Notes: generated by a model from the sequence alone, not told the origin. Positions 1 to 6,396 are shown, counted from the first letter of the stretch. The stretch: 6,632 nt of DNA from Candidatus Hydrogenedentota bacterium (GCA_029554925.1 JAKPUV010000406.1:1-6632), one strand, 5' to 3'. Numbers and translations are program-made.

Positions 1-1801
1 CCTGGTCGCGCACCGACGGGCGCACCACCACCCCCGCGCCGCCGTCCGCCCCCGCCGCGAGGGCGTCGAAGGCCCGCCGCACCTCCTCCTCCGAGACCAG
101 CGCCCGCAGGGGAGGCGGCCCCCAAAGACCGCAGACCGCCGCCGCCGCGTTGGCCTGCACCGTCACGGGGAAGCCCAGGGCGCGCGCGTGGGCCGCCGCC
201 TCGTCCGCCGTGCGCGCCAGGGGCGCGGGCGACACCGGGAAATCGTAGGCCGCAAGCACGGCGCGGGCCTCGGTCTCCGTCAGGACAACCCGGCCCGCCG
301 CCAGGGCCTCCGCAATCACGGCGCGCGCCATGGCGCGGCCGGCCTCGGTCTCCGGGGGCAGGGACTGCGGGGTCTCGTAGAGGGCGCGCAGGACATAGCT
401 GTAGCGCCACATGGCCGCGAAGACGCGGGCCGCCGTGTCGGGGTAGGGAAAGGCCGGGATGCCGTGCTCGTTCAGGATGCGCACGCCCCCGGCGACGGCG
501 TCGCCGCCCATCCAGCTCGCCAGCAGGGGCTTGCCGTGGCCCCGGTCGAGGCGGGCGAGGGCCTCCGCGGTGCCCGTGGGGTCCGTCGTCGCCTGCGGCG
601 CGAGCAGCACCAGGACACCGTCGGCCTCGGGCGCGCGTGCCAGCGCGGCCACGGCGTCCGCATAGCGCTCCGAGTCGGCGTCCGCCACCACGTCCACCGG
701 GTTCGCATGGTTCCAGTAGGGCGGCAGCGCCCCGTTGAGCGCCGCCAGCGTGTCCGGCGAGAGCACCGCGGGCGCGCCCCCCTCGGCCACCAGCGCGTCC
801 GTCGCCAGAATGTTCGGCCCCGCCGCATTGCCGACAATGGCCAGCCGCGGCCCGCGCGGGCGCGGCTGCTTCCCCAGCACGTCGGCCAGGGAGAACAGCG
901 TCTCCACATCGTCCACCCGCAGCACGCCGCAGCGCATCAGCGCCGCCGAAAGCACCGCGTCGTCCCCCGTGTCGGCGGAGGTGTAGGCGGACAGGCGGGC
1001 GGCCCGGGCGCCCTCGGGCGTCTGCCCGGCCTTCATGACGATGATGGGCTTGACCAGGGCCACCTCGCGGGCCGCCGACAGGAAGGACCGCGCGTCGCCC
1101 ACGGCCTCCATGTAGATGACGATGCTCTTCGTCTTGGGGTCGTCGCCCAGGTAGTAGATGAGGTCGCCCCAGCCCACGTCCACCATGGCGCCGAAGGAGG
1201 CGAACACGCTGAACCCCGTGCGCACCCGGAAACTCCAGTCCAGCACGGACGCGCAGATCGCCCCGCTCTGGCTGATGAAGCCCACCGACCCCCGCAGCGC
1301 CGTCTGGGACGAGTAGGCGGCGTTGAGCCCGACGATGGGGTTCATCAGCCCCAGGCTGTTCGGACCGATCACCCGGATGCCCCCCGACCGCACCCGCGAC
1401 CGGATTTCCCCCTCCAGCGCGCGGCCGCGCTCCCCCGTTTCCGTGAACCCCGCCGAGATGATGACGGCCGCGGGGACCCCCGCCGCGATGCAGTTGTCCA
1501 GCACCGCGGGCACCGTCGGCGCCGGGGTGACAATCACCGCGAGGTCCACCGGAAACCCGATGTCGGACACGCGGGGAAGGGCGCGCAGGCCGAACACCTG
1601 CCGCCGCGCGGGGTTCACCGCGTGGACCGCCCCCCCGAATCGGCTGTCCAGGAGGTTGCGGAACACCTTGCGGCCCACGGTGCCCGGCCGCTCCGAAGCC
1701 CCCACCACGGCCACCGAGCGCGGCTTGAAGAAGGCGTCGAGGAAATGGCGGCGCAGGGCCGTCTCGGCCCCGTCCGGCCGTGTGTACCCGGCGTCGTCCA
1801 T
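1..1801 (-). CDS. NDP-forming acyl-CoA synthetase-like protein (ACD/Pat superfamily), 3' end outside window
   Basis: Reading the minus strand from the ATG at 1801 gives 600 residues with no stop; the gene runs off the left edge. Residues about 20-150 are a Rossmann CoA-binding domain (AFFKPRSVAVVGAS near 23-36; GPNSLG at 146-151). Next comes the succinyl-CoA-ligase-like flavodoxin domain (SQSGAI at 177-182; YMEAVGDARSF; KAGQTPEGARAA), then a second ligase-CoA domain and, from about 500, an ATP-grasp_5-type start (LAAYDFPVSPAPLA). Family members make acetyl- or acyl-CoA with ATP/ADP, or, when fused to a GNAT domain, acetylate proteins (Pat); the missing C-terminus prevents a choice. The family histidine of the SHTGA motif aligns with Tyr273. 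The ATP-grasp lysine aligns with Gln549 and HKSD aligns with CGLW at 557-560, so classical ligase activity is doubtful. The ATG puts about 20 residues before the domain; its ribosome site is weak, and an in-frame TTG four codons upstream is possible. Confidence 0.88.
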   Translation of the reverse strand, partial: MDDAGYTRPDGAETALRRHFLDAFFKPRSVAVVGASERPGTVGRKVFRNLLDSRFGGAVHAVNPARRQVFGLRALPRVSDIGFPVDLAVIVTPAPTVPAVLDNCIAAGVPAAVIISAGFTETGERGRALEGEIRSRVRSGGIRVIGPNSLGLMNPIVGLNAAYSSQTALRGSVGFISQSGAICASVLDWSFRVRTGFSVFASFGAMVDVGWGDLIYYLGDDPKTKSIVIYMEAVGDARSFLSAAREVALVKPIIVMKAGQTPEGARAARLSAYTSADTGDDAVLSAALMRCGVLRVDDVETLFSLADVLGKQPRPRGPRLAIVGNAAGPNILATDALVAEGGAPAVLSPDTLAALNGALPPYWNHANPVDVVADADSERYADAVAALARAPEADGVLVLLAPQATTDPTGTAEALARLDRGHGKPLLASWMGGDAVAGGVRILNEHGIPAFPYPDTAARVFAAMWRYSYVLRALYETPQSLPPETEAGRAMARAVIAEALAAGRVVLTETEARAVLAAYDFPVSPAPLARTADEAAAHARALGFPVTVQANAAAAVCGLWGPPPLRALVSEEEVRRAFDALAAGADGGAGVVVRPSVRDQ

Positions 1802-1822
1802 CGCCCTGGGCAACCCCCGCTT

Positions 1823-1864
1823 GGTTTGCGGCCCCCCTGCGGGGCCAACCCGCCGATTGTAGCA
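1823..1864 (-). promoter_or_regulatory. Putative extended -10 promoter and leader hairpin of the acyl-CoA synthetase-like gene
   Basis: On the minus strand TGC-TACAAT (plus 1856-1864) is an extended -10 matching TATAAT at five of six positions, about 55 bp before the ATG at 1801. No good -35 is visible at 16-18 bp spacing, which an extended -10 can tolerate. The predicted transcript would start near 1849 and immediately form a hairpin: GGCCCC 1830-1835 pairs with GGGGCC 1841-1846, extended by GGTT 1823-1826 with AACC 1847-1850 across a 3-nt bulge. No T-run follows, so it is not an intrinsic terminator. Its role is unknown. Confidence 0.4.
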
Positions 1865-1889
1865 CAGCCGCCCCGCGCGTGCCGCGGAA

Positions 1890-1974
1890 CGGACTTGCAC
1901 GGACGGACACGGACATGCACGGACAAGACAAAGACACGGGGGGCAAGACGCGCCCTGTCCGTGTCGGTCCGTGC
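1890..1974. repeat. CGGAC-rich short repeats with an 18-bp inverted repeat
   Basis: CGGAC occurs five times between 1890 and 1924 (starting at 1890, 1900, 1904, 1910 and 1920) in the irregular CACGGAC pattern. The 18 bases at 1897-1914 (GCACGGACGGACACGGAC) recur as an inverted copy at 1957-1974 with one mismatch, separated by 42 bp. A transcript through it could form a long stem, but there is no T-run beside it. It lies between the two divergent promoters. GTCCG-rich motifs also occur at 4430-4515, so both may belong to one class of intergenic repeat. Confidence 0.65.
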
Positions 1975-1993
1975 CTTCGGCCCGGCATCCGGC

Positions 1994-2015
1994 GCGGGGA
2001 TTTGGGGTATACTTT
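1994..2015 (+). promoter_or_regulatory. Putative promoter of the glycosidase-like gene (TATACT -10)
   Basis: The -10 hexamer TATACT at 2008-2013 matches TATAAT at five of six positions and lies 92 bp before the ATG at 2106. No TTGACA-like -35 is visible. The upstream block GCGGGGATTTGG (1994-2005) plus GGTATACTTT (2006-2015) recurs almost exactly before the GreA-like gene at 6486-6505, with two extra G in this copy. That supports a shared promoter type. Confidence 0.5.
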
Positions 2016-2105
2016 TGCCCGCGCAGTCCGCGCCGAGGAAGAAATCCGGCGGAACCCGGCGTTTCTCCCGGGTGTGTTCCCCGGTCAACCCATGAGGAAA
2101 GCCCC

Positions 2106-4322
2106 ATGAACCTGTTTTCAAAGCGCGTGGTGTGGTGTGCGGCCGCGGCCCTGGCGGCCCTGGTTCTTTCGGTTCCATCCGCCCCGCCGGCCCATGCCGC
2201 CCCGAAGAAGGCCGCCAAAAAGGCCCCCGAACCGGCCAAACCGGAGCGCCCCACGTGGAACCTGCGCCCCCGCTACACCATCACCGTCGGCGACCTGCGT
2301 CTGGACTATTCGGAGATGGACGGGGAATGGCGCATCCGGCGGGCGCAGGAGCAGGAGGACCTGCTCAACCCGGCGGTCGTGGTGCGCGAGGCGGGCTTCT
2401 TCATCGAGCTGGGCGACGGCCGGGTGCTGAAGCACGACGAGCTGGGCATGCGCGGCCCCGCCGTCTGCAGCCGCGACCCCTTCTCCTCGGAACTGCTGGG
2501 GACGGGAACGGTGTACAAGGTGAACTTCGCCCCCGTGGACGGGCTCATCGTGACGCACCACATGATGTCCTATGACCGCTGGCCCTTCGTCACCATGCAC
2601 GTGACGGTCCACAACAGCGCCGAAACCCCCGTGACCGTGAAGCGCATTGTGACCGCCGCCATGAGCGCGGGCAGCATTTCCGGGTTTTCCCCGTCCGTGG
2701 AGACCGCCGGACGCGCCCTCCGCGTCACCGGCGGGTTCCCCCTCTATGACCGCGACGCCAAACCCTCGCGCATGGTCTTCCACGATGGGGCGTCGGGGCT
2801 GGACCTGGCCGTCGGGGTGGTGCCCAACGGGCGCAGCCTGCCCGCGGTGGAGCTGGCCCCCGGCGGCGGCACCTGGCAGGGCTTTGTCACGTCGGACTAC
2901 GCCCCCGGCCATGTTGTGGCCCCGCGTGAGACGCTGGAGGCCGACCCCGTGTGGGTCGCCCTGGACACGGCCCCCGCAAGCGTTGAGCGCCTGTACAGCC
3001 AGTCGCTCCACGCGCAGGGATTCCCCCTCGTCGCCGAAAAGAGCCCCCGCGCCTGGGCCGCCATCCCCGACACCGAGGGCTTCGACGCCCTCAAAAAGGC
3101 CGCCCAGGACGCCATGGCCCTCGGCGTCCTCCACGCCCTGGTCCCCGCCGGGTGGGAGGCCCGCCCCGGCACCCGCGAGGGCGGCGCGCCCAGATGGCCC
3201 AAGGACATGGCGAAGGTGGCCAAGGAACTGCGCGCCCTCGGCTGCACCCCCGGCGTCACGCTGGACCCCCTCGCCGTGCAGGGCGGCGGCGACGCCTGGA
3301 CCGCCAAGTCCGCCGACGGCCAGACCTGGGTGAACCCCGCCGTCCCCGAAGGCGCCGAATACGCCCGGAAACAGGCCGCCATCCTCGTGGACGGGGGCTT
3401 CGGATTCCTCGTCGTCGAGCCGTCCCGCATTCCGGACGAGGTGCTTGCCGCCTTCGGCATCAGCCGCGCCGAGGCCGACTGGCGCGCCCTCGGCGCCGCC
3501 TGCGCCGCCGCCGCACAGGGCGGCCGCCCGCTGCCCGTCTTCCCCGCCGCCGAAACCACCCTCGACGCCTCCCGCGACGCCTGGCTTGAGGCCTCCGCCG
3601 TCATGGGCCGCGCCGTGGACTACCGGCTCAACGCCGGGCCCGTCCGGTTCAACGCCGCCGGACTCTCCCGCCTCGAGCCCGAGGTGGAAACCGCCATCCG
3701 CCTGTGGCGCGGACCCGTGGAGCTGATGGGCGACCCCGCCCCCGGCGCGGGGTCCGCCCTGGCGCGCGCCCTTTCCTCCGATGTCCTCTACGCCTCGCCG
3801 CAGGACATGGACAACACCGCCCCCCTGCTCTGGATGTCCCGCGTTTACGCGCCCACCGTCGGCGCCATGGGCGCCGTCGTCCTCGCGTTCCCCGGCGCCG
3901 GGCCCGTTCCTGTCTCGGAGCTTGAGTCCGACACCCCCGGAGAACTGTTTCTGTGGCGCCCCGACGGGGAAAAGGTCATGACCTTCCCCGATGGGAAGAC
4001 CCCCGCGGTCAACGAGTTCACCACCCTCGGCCTCTGCCCCACCTTTGAGCGGCCCACCTTCATGGGCTTCGGCGAGGGGCTTTCCTTCGGCCTCGACAAG
4101 ACCCAGAGCCTCGCCTGGAACGAGGAAAAAGGCATTCTTACCTTCTCGCTCAGCGCCGACCTCCCGCGGGGAACCCACGGTTACATCGCCCTGGCGGGCG
4201 GCTGGAAGGCCAAAACCGTCAAAGTCGGCGGGGACCGCGTCAAAGCCCAGGCCGGCGACCGCTGGCTCGTCTTCCCCTTCCCCGCCGGGGAGACCTCCTT
4301 CGAGGCCCAGTTCGAGAAATAA
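2106..4322 (+). CDS. Exported GH36-like (alpha-galactosidase superfamily) protein
   Basis: The product has 738 residues. The ATG at 2106 is chosen because GAGGAAA (2094-2100) lies just upstream and because it begins a clear signal peptide (KR near the start, alanine/leucine core, AHA-AP cleavage near residue 31). A Lys/Ala/Pro linker follows. Residues about 50-300 look like the beta-rich N-terminal domain of GH36 enzymes. Residues about 310-590 look like a divergent TIM barrel (LVPAGWEARPG with Trp350; repeated helix-strand units; LWRGPVELMGD). The last 120 or so residues resemble the C-terminal beta domain. This family hydrolyses or transfers alpha-galactosyl groups and would act outside the cytoplasm here. 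The catalytic motifs are poor: where GH36 members carry a K-x-D nucleophile strand I see FLVVEP with Glu438, and the acid/base candidate near VDYRL (Asp505) is uncertain. Fold assignment is moderate; substrate is unknown. The gene stands alone, with its own promoter. Confidence 0.6.
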   Translation: MNLFSKRVVWCAAAALAALVLSVPSAPPAHAAPKKAAKKAPEPAKPERPTWNLRPRYTITVGDLRLDYSEMDGEWRIRRAQEQEDLLNPAVVVREAGFFIELGDGRVLKHDELGMRGPAVCSRDPFSSELLGTGTVYKVNFAPVDGLIVTHHMMSYDRWPFVTMHVTVHNSAETPVTVKRIVTAAMSAGSISGFSPSVETAGRALRVTGGFPLYDRDAKPSRMVFHDGASGLDLAVGVVPNGRSLPAVELAPGGGTWQGFVTSDYAPGHVVAPRETLEADPVWVALDTAPASVERLYSQSLHAQGFPLVAEKSPRAWAAIPDTEGFDALKKAAQDAMALGVLHALVPAGWEARPGTREGGAPRWPKDMAKVAKELRALGCTPGVTLDPLAVQGGGDAWTAKSADGQTWVNPAVPEGAEYARKQAAILVDGGFGFLVVEPSRIPDEVLAAFGISRAEADWRALGAACAAAAQGGRPLPVFPAAETTLDASRDAWLEASAVMGRAVDYRLNAGPVRFNAAGLSRLEPEVETAIRLWRGPVELMGDPAPGAGSALARALSSDVLYASPQDMDNTAPLLWMSRVYAPTVGAMGAVVLAFPGAGPVPVSELESDTPGELFLWRPDGEKVMTFPDGKTPAVNEFTTLGLCPTFERPTFMGFGEGLSFGLDKTQSLAWNEEKGILTFSLSADLPRGTHGYIALAGGWKAKTVKVGGDRVKAQAGDRWLVFPFPAGETSFEAQFEK

Positions 4323-4360
4323 ACCGGCTTCCCCCCCCGCGGGACACGCGAAACAAACTG

Positions 4361-4391
4361 CCCCAGCGCCGCCATCCCGGCGGCGCTGGGG
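4361..4391. terminator. 13-bp perfect hairpin after the glycosidase-like gene
   Basis: CCCCAGCGCCGCC (4361-4373) and GGCGGCGCTGGGG (4379-4391) form a perfect 13-bp GC-rich stem with a 5-nt loop, 38 bp beyond the stop codon. No T-run follows on the plus strand, so it is at best a weak or factor-assisted terminator, or an mRNA 3'-end stabiliser. Part of the right arm is copied just downstream at 4408-4420 (GGCGGCGCTGCGG). Confidence 0.5.
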
Positions 4392-4429
4392 ATATGTGCA
4401 TCGGGACGGCGGCGCTGCGGAGACCCCGT

Positions 4430-4530
4430 CAGGTCCGTCTGACCTGTCAGACCCGTCCGACTTGTCCGCTCCCCAGACCGGTCCACTCCCCAGACCGGTC
4501 GGTCGGATCCGACGGATCGGTCCGATGGAA
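4430..4530. repeat. Cluster of short direct repeats and palindromes
   Basis: Packed in about 100 bp are GTCTGAC-CT-GTCAGAC (4437-4452), a 15-bp direct repeat CTCCCCAGACCGGTC at 4469-4483 and 4486-4500 (period 17), and the perfect 12-bp palindrome GTCGGATCCGAC (4502-4513). The inverted pair ATCGG-T-CCGAT (4516-4526) follows. Copy number is too low and the spacing too irregular for CRISPR. It could be an intergenic mosaic repeat of the lineage or a folded RNA 3' region. Confidence 0.6.
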
Positions 4531-4659
4531 TTCGCCCGGGGGGTGCCCCGGCTGGGGCCTTTCCCGGTTTGCCGGGCTGCCCCGCTTCTCGGCGGCCGCC
4601 GATCTCCCCCACACACACACAAACAAGCCCCGCTTCCCTTTCCCTCACCCCCGTGAGAC

Positions 4660-4703
4660 AAAAAAAGCGAGAGCGGGAATGTCGCCGACATGCCCGCTCT
4701 CGC
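4660..4703 (-). terminator. Intrinsic terminator of the small exported protein gene
   Basis: Read on the minus strand, an 11-bp perfect stem (GCGAGAGCGGG, from 4703, pairing with CCCGCTCTCGC, ending at 4667) is followed directly by seven T (plus-strand A-run 4660-4666). The loop contains a second short stem, ATGTCG/CGACAT, so the hairpin is nearly continuous. It lies about 30 bp beyond the stop codon at 4734-4736. This is a strong rho-independent terminator. Confidence 0.92.
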
Positions 4704-4733
4704 GCAAGTGCTATTAGGCCATGTTGCCCAGGA

Positions 4734-5297
4734 TCACAGACCCGGAGGCATCAGGTAGCCGTAGGAAACGATCGCCGAACCGGACCGCGCCTGACCGACC
4801 ACCGCACCCTGGATCAGCTTCGCACCCTTCTCGGCATCGTAACCAGCCGGGATCTCCCAGCCGATCGTGATGGAGCCGTTGGGACGGGTGTCAACCACCG
4901 TCGTTCCGGGGATCGGGGCACCGCCCACGGACCGCGGACGATTCGGAACGCCCAGACCCTGGCCGGCTTCCTGACCGCCAGCAACGCCGCCGAACGCGGG
5001 CGTCGGATCGTTCGCCGTCGGGCGGAACGACAACGCGGACTGCGGAGCGATCGAGAACGTGTTGTTCGGAGCGAACGGGCCGAGGAAGTCACCATCGGGG
5101 TTGTAGTAGGCAATCGTGCACACCAGCGGGACATCCGCGTTGCTCTTCACGTAGACAAGGCCCACAAAGGTGTCCTTGCTGACCGGATAGCCAACGCCAG
5201 TCACATCCGAATCCGCGAACCACGGAATGGCGCACGACGCCGCAAACGCGGCGCCACCGATAAGAACCAAAGCCATCGCAAACATCAGTTTCTTCAT
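4734..5297 (-). CDS. Small exported protein of unknown function, probably highly expressed
   Basis: The product has 187 residues. MKKLMFAMALVLIGGAAFA is a signal peptide, with likely cleavage after AFA (residue 19). The mature chain is rich in beta-prone, Gly, Pro and Asn residues: SCAIPWFADSD at the start, AYYNPDGDFLGPFAPNN in the middle, FGGVAGGQEAGQGLGVPNRPR, then NGSITIGWEIP and a YLMPPGL end. Only two cysteines exist (22 and 60), compatible with one disulfide. The Cys22 context (AAS-C) is a poor lipobox, so it is probably not a lipoprotein. The look is of a small secreted beta-sandwich; I recall similar proteins in uncultured bacteria but cannot name a family or function. The ribosome site AAGGAGGTGA, a consensus promoter, a strong terminator and codons such as GGT, GCT, GTT and CGT, unlike the GGC/GCC/CCC-rich neighbours, all point to high expression. 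Confidence 0.85.
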   Translation of the reverse strand: MKKLMFAMALVLIGGAAFAASCAIPWFADSDVTGVGYPVSKDTFVGLVYVKSNADVPLVCTIAYYNPDGDFLGPFAPNNTFSIAPQSALSFRPTANDPTPAFGGVAGGQEAGQGLGVPNRPRSVGGAPIPGTTVVDTRPNGSITIGWEIPAGYDAEKGAKLIQGAVVGQARSGSAIVSYGYLMPPGL

Positions 5298-5303
5298 TTT
5301 CTT

Positions 5304-5313
5304 TCACCTCCTT
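5304..5313 (-). promoter_or_regulatory. Near-perfect Shine-Dalgarno of the small exported protein gene
   Basis: On the minus strand AAGGAGGTGA is a 10-base match to the complement of the 16S rRNA 3' end, six bases before the ATG at 5297. It fixes the start codon and contrasts with the weak or absent sites of the two other minus-strand genes. Confidence 0.9.
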
Positions 5314-5404
5314 CGTTGTGGAATTTCTGCAAGGTCCCAGCCCTGCGGGCTGCTTACAGTACCTTCAAGTGTCCTCACGGCCGGGGCTCCAGCCACCGAC
5401 CACA

Positions 5405-5438
5405 ACTAGTTTGTACCACAAACCAGTCTGAATGTCAA
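5405..5438 (-). promoter_or_regulatory. Strong sigma-70-type promoter overlapped by a 23-bp dyad (operator candidate)
   Basis: On the minus strand TTGACA (5438-5433) is a perfect -35. A 17-bp spacer leads to TACAAA (5415-5410), preceded by TGG as an extended -10, and an A-tract lies upstream of the -35. Transcription would start near 5403, giving a leader of about 105 nt with one small hairpin (CAGCCC 5338-5343 with GGGCTG 5347-5352). A dyad, ACTAGTTTGT (5405-5414), spacer ACC, ACAAACCAGT (5418-5427), has arms complementary at 9 of 10 positions. It covers the -10 and half the spacer, the usual place for a repressor operator. No regulator gene is in the window. Confidence 0.75.
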
Positions 5439-5520
5439 GCACTTTTTTCGCCGGAGACGCGCCGGGGCCCAGGGCGGAGATGCTGCGGGAAGAGCCAACG
5501 ACCGCCGATCTGCGCCCCCC

Positions 5521-6390
5521 CTACCGCTTCCGCAGCACGAAGAGGTGGCAGGGGCAGAGGGGCCAGCGTTCGCCGAGGAGGGGCCAGCCGAGGCGGTTGA
5601 GGTGGTGGAGGGCCTCGTTTGCGGGATTGCCGGACTGGACGGGGCCGGGGCGCAGGTCCACGATGTCGAATCCGTGGCGGCCGGCGAGGGCGCGCAGGCC
5701 AGAGGCGGAGATCAGGAGGGTGTGCCAGGGGGGGGCGAGGGTGCCGTGAATTTCGGGCAGAGGCAGGCGCAGCAGCCCGAGCCGGAATAGTTTCCCAAAG
5801 AAGCGGGCGAACCGGGCGGTGGGCATGAAGGTGACCAGGAGGCCGCCGGGGACCAGAAGGCGGCGGGCTGCCTCCAGGGTCGCGGCGTGGTCTGTCAGGT
5901 GCTCAAACACGGCGGCCATCACGATGCCCGCGTAGCGCCCCTCCCCCTCCAGAGCCTCCAGGGCGGCTTCATGCACGGGGTGGCCCTGCGCCCGGGTGTG
6001 CGCCGCCATGTCGCGCGAGAGGTCGGCCCCCTCGCAGGGGATGCCGCGCGCGCGGAGCTCGTCCAGCAGGCCGCCCCAGCCGCAGCCGTAGTCCAGCACG
6101 GGTCCCGCCGCCCCGGCGGGGGCGTGGGCGGCATAGGCGTCCCCAATGCCCTGAAAGACGCGGCGCGCCGCCGCGTTTCGGGCCTCGGGCGTCCCCGCGT
6201 AATGCCCGGCGCGGCTGTACTCGTCCCGGTAGGCGCGGGCCAGGGTCTCCGCGTCCGGCATGGGGTCGAGCTGCAGCGATCCGCAGTCCAGGCACTCCAG
6301 ATAGCGCCAGCCCCGGCGCGCGCCAAAGGGACGCGCCCGGGGGCTTTCGCACGCGGCGCAGGGGACAGGCATGTCGCTGGGGGACTGCAT
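5521..6390 (-). CDS. Zinc-ribbon class I SAM-dependent methyltransferase
   Basis: The product has 289 residues. An N-terminal Cys4 zinc ribbon (C11-x2-C14 and C33-x2-C36) precedes a Methyltransf_11/23-like domain. Motif I is VLDYGCGWGG (98-107). The acidic residue after strand 2 is Asp123 (GADLS), and FEHL at 162-165 is the post-II signature seen in UbiG-like enzymes. Then comes RRLLVPGGLLVTFMP. It transfers a methyl group from S-adenosylmethionine to an unknown acceptor, probably in the cytoplasm. Ribbon-bearing relatives often sit in polysaccharide or lipid modification loci, but no such genes are visible here. The start at 6390 is chosen because it keeps the full zinc ribbon; there is no clear ribosome site, and the -10 position suggests a leaderless message. 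ATG at 6372 is an alternative start. No terminator follows, so transcription may run toward the small exported protein gene 224 bp downstream. Confidence 0.88.
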   Translation of the reverse strand: MQSPSDMPVPCAACESPRARPFGARRGWRYLECLDCGSLQLDPMPDAETLARAYRDEYSRAGHYAGTPEARNAAARRVFQGIGDAYAAHAPAGAAGPVLDYGCGWGGLLDELRARGIPCEGADLSRDMAAHTRAQGHPVHEAALEALEGEGRYAGIVMAAVFEHLTDHAATLEAARRLLVPGGLLVTFMPTARFARFFGKLFRLGLLRLPLPEIHGTLAPPWHTLLISASGLRALAGRHGFDIVDLRPGPVQSGNPANEALHHLNRLGWPLLGERWPLCPCHLFVLRKR

Positions 6391-6396
6391 GCGATG

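Larger units (their letters stand above)
1802..2105. other. Divergent intergenic region (304 bp)
   Basis: No credible gene lies here. The region separates the leftward acyl-CoA synthetase-like gene from the rightward glycosidase-like gene. It holds a probable promoter for each, a CGGAC-rich repeat with an inverted copy (1890-1974), and the leader of the rightward gene. Reading frames crossing it on the plus strand are open only because of high GC and show no recognisable protein sequence. Confidence 0.75.
4323..4733. other. Convergent intergenic region (411 bp)
   Basis: This gap lies between two converging genes. It holds a hairpin (4361-4391), GTCYGAC/GACCGGTC repeats and palindromes (4430-4530), a 12-bp palindrome CGGCGGCCGCCG (4590-4601), a short CA run (4609-4620) and the leftward gene's terminator (4660-4703). 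No convincing coding sequence is visible on either strand. Confidence 0.7.

Noticed and set aside
2061..2072. 12-mer GTTTCTCCCGGG shared with the palindrome at 6426-6445 (minus strand 6444-6433)
   Set aside because: A 12-base match is expected by chance in a GC-rich window of this size, and the copy here lacks the other palindrome half.
188..2095. Long plus-strand open frame of 635 codons
   Set aside because: It is the mirror of the minus-strand acyl-CoA synthetase-like gene. Its translation is Arg/Gly/His-rich and low in complexity, with no domain, and the opposite strand carries clear family motifs.
1971..2105. Upstream ATG at 1971 as the start of the glycosidase-like protein
   Set aside because: It would add 45 residues with no family character ahead of a clean signal peptide, would lie upstream of the probable promoter -10 at 2008, and lacks the ribosome site seen before 2106.
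4469..4500. CRISPR array
   Set aside because: Only two 15-bp copies with a 17-bp period; there are no spacers of regular size and no cas genes.
2118..4691. Long minus-strand open frame of 857 codons
   Set aside because: It is antisense to the glycosidase-like gene and runs through a repeat-rich intergenic region. Its composition is Gly/His-rich and it shows no recognisable motif.
4734..5297. Small exported protein as a lipoprotein
   Set aside because: Cys22 is preceded by AAS without the usual Leu/Val/Ile at -3. A type I cleavage after AFA is better, and the second cysteine (60) allows a disulfide.
5298..5403. Riboswitch in the roughly 105-nt leader of the small exported protein gene
   Set aside because: Only a 6-bp hairpin is evident, and I recognise no conserved core of c-di-GMP, SAM, cobalamin or other common riboswitch classes.
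4569..5600. Plus-strand frame of 343 codons across the small exported protein gene
   Set aside because: It is antisense to a gene with promoter, ribosome site, signal peptide and terminator, and has a basic, motif-free translation.
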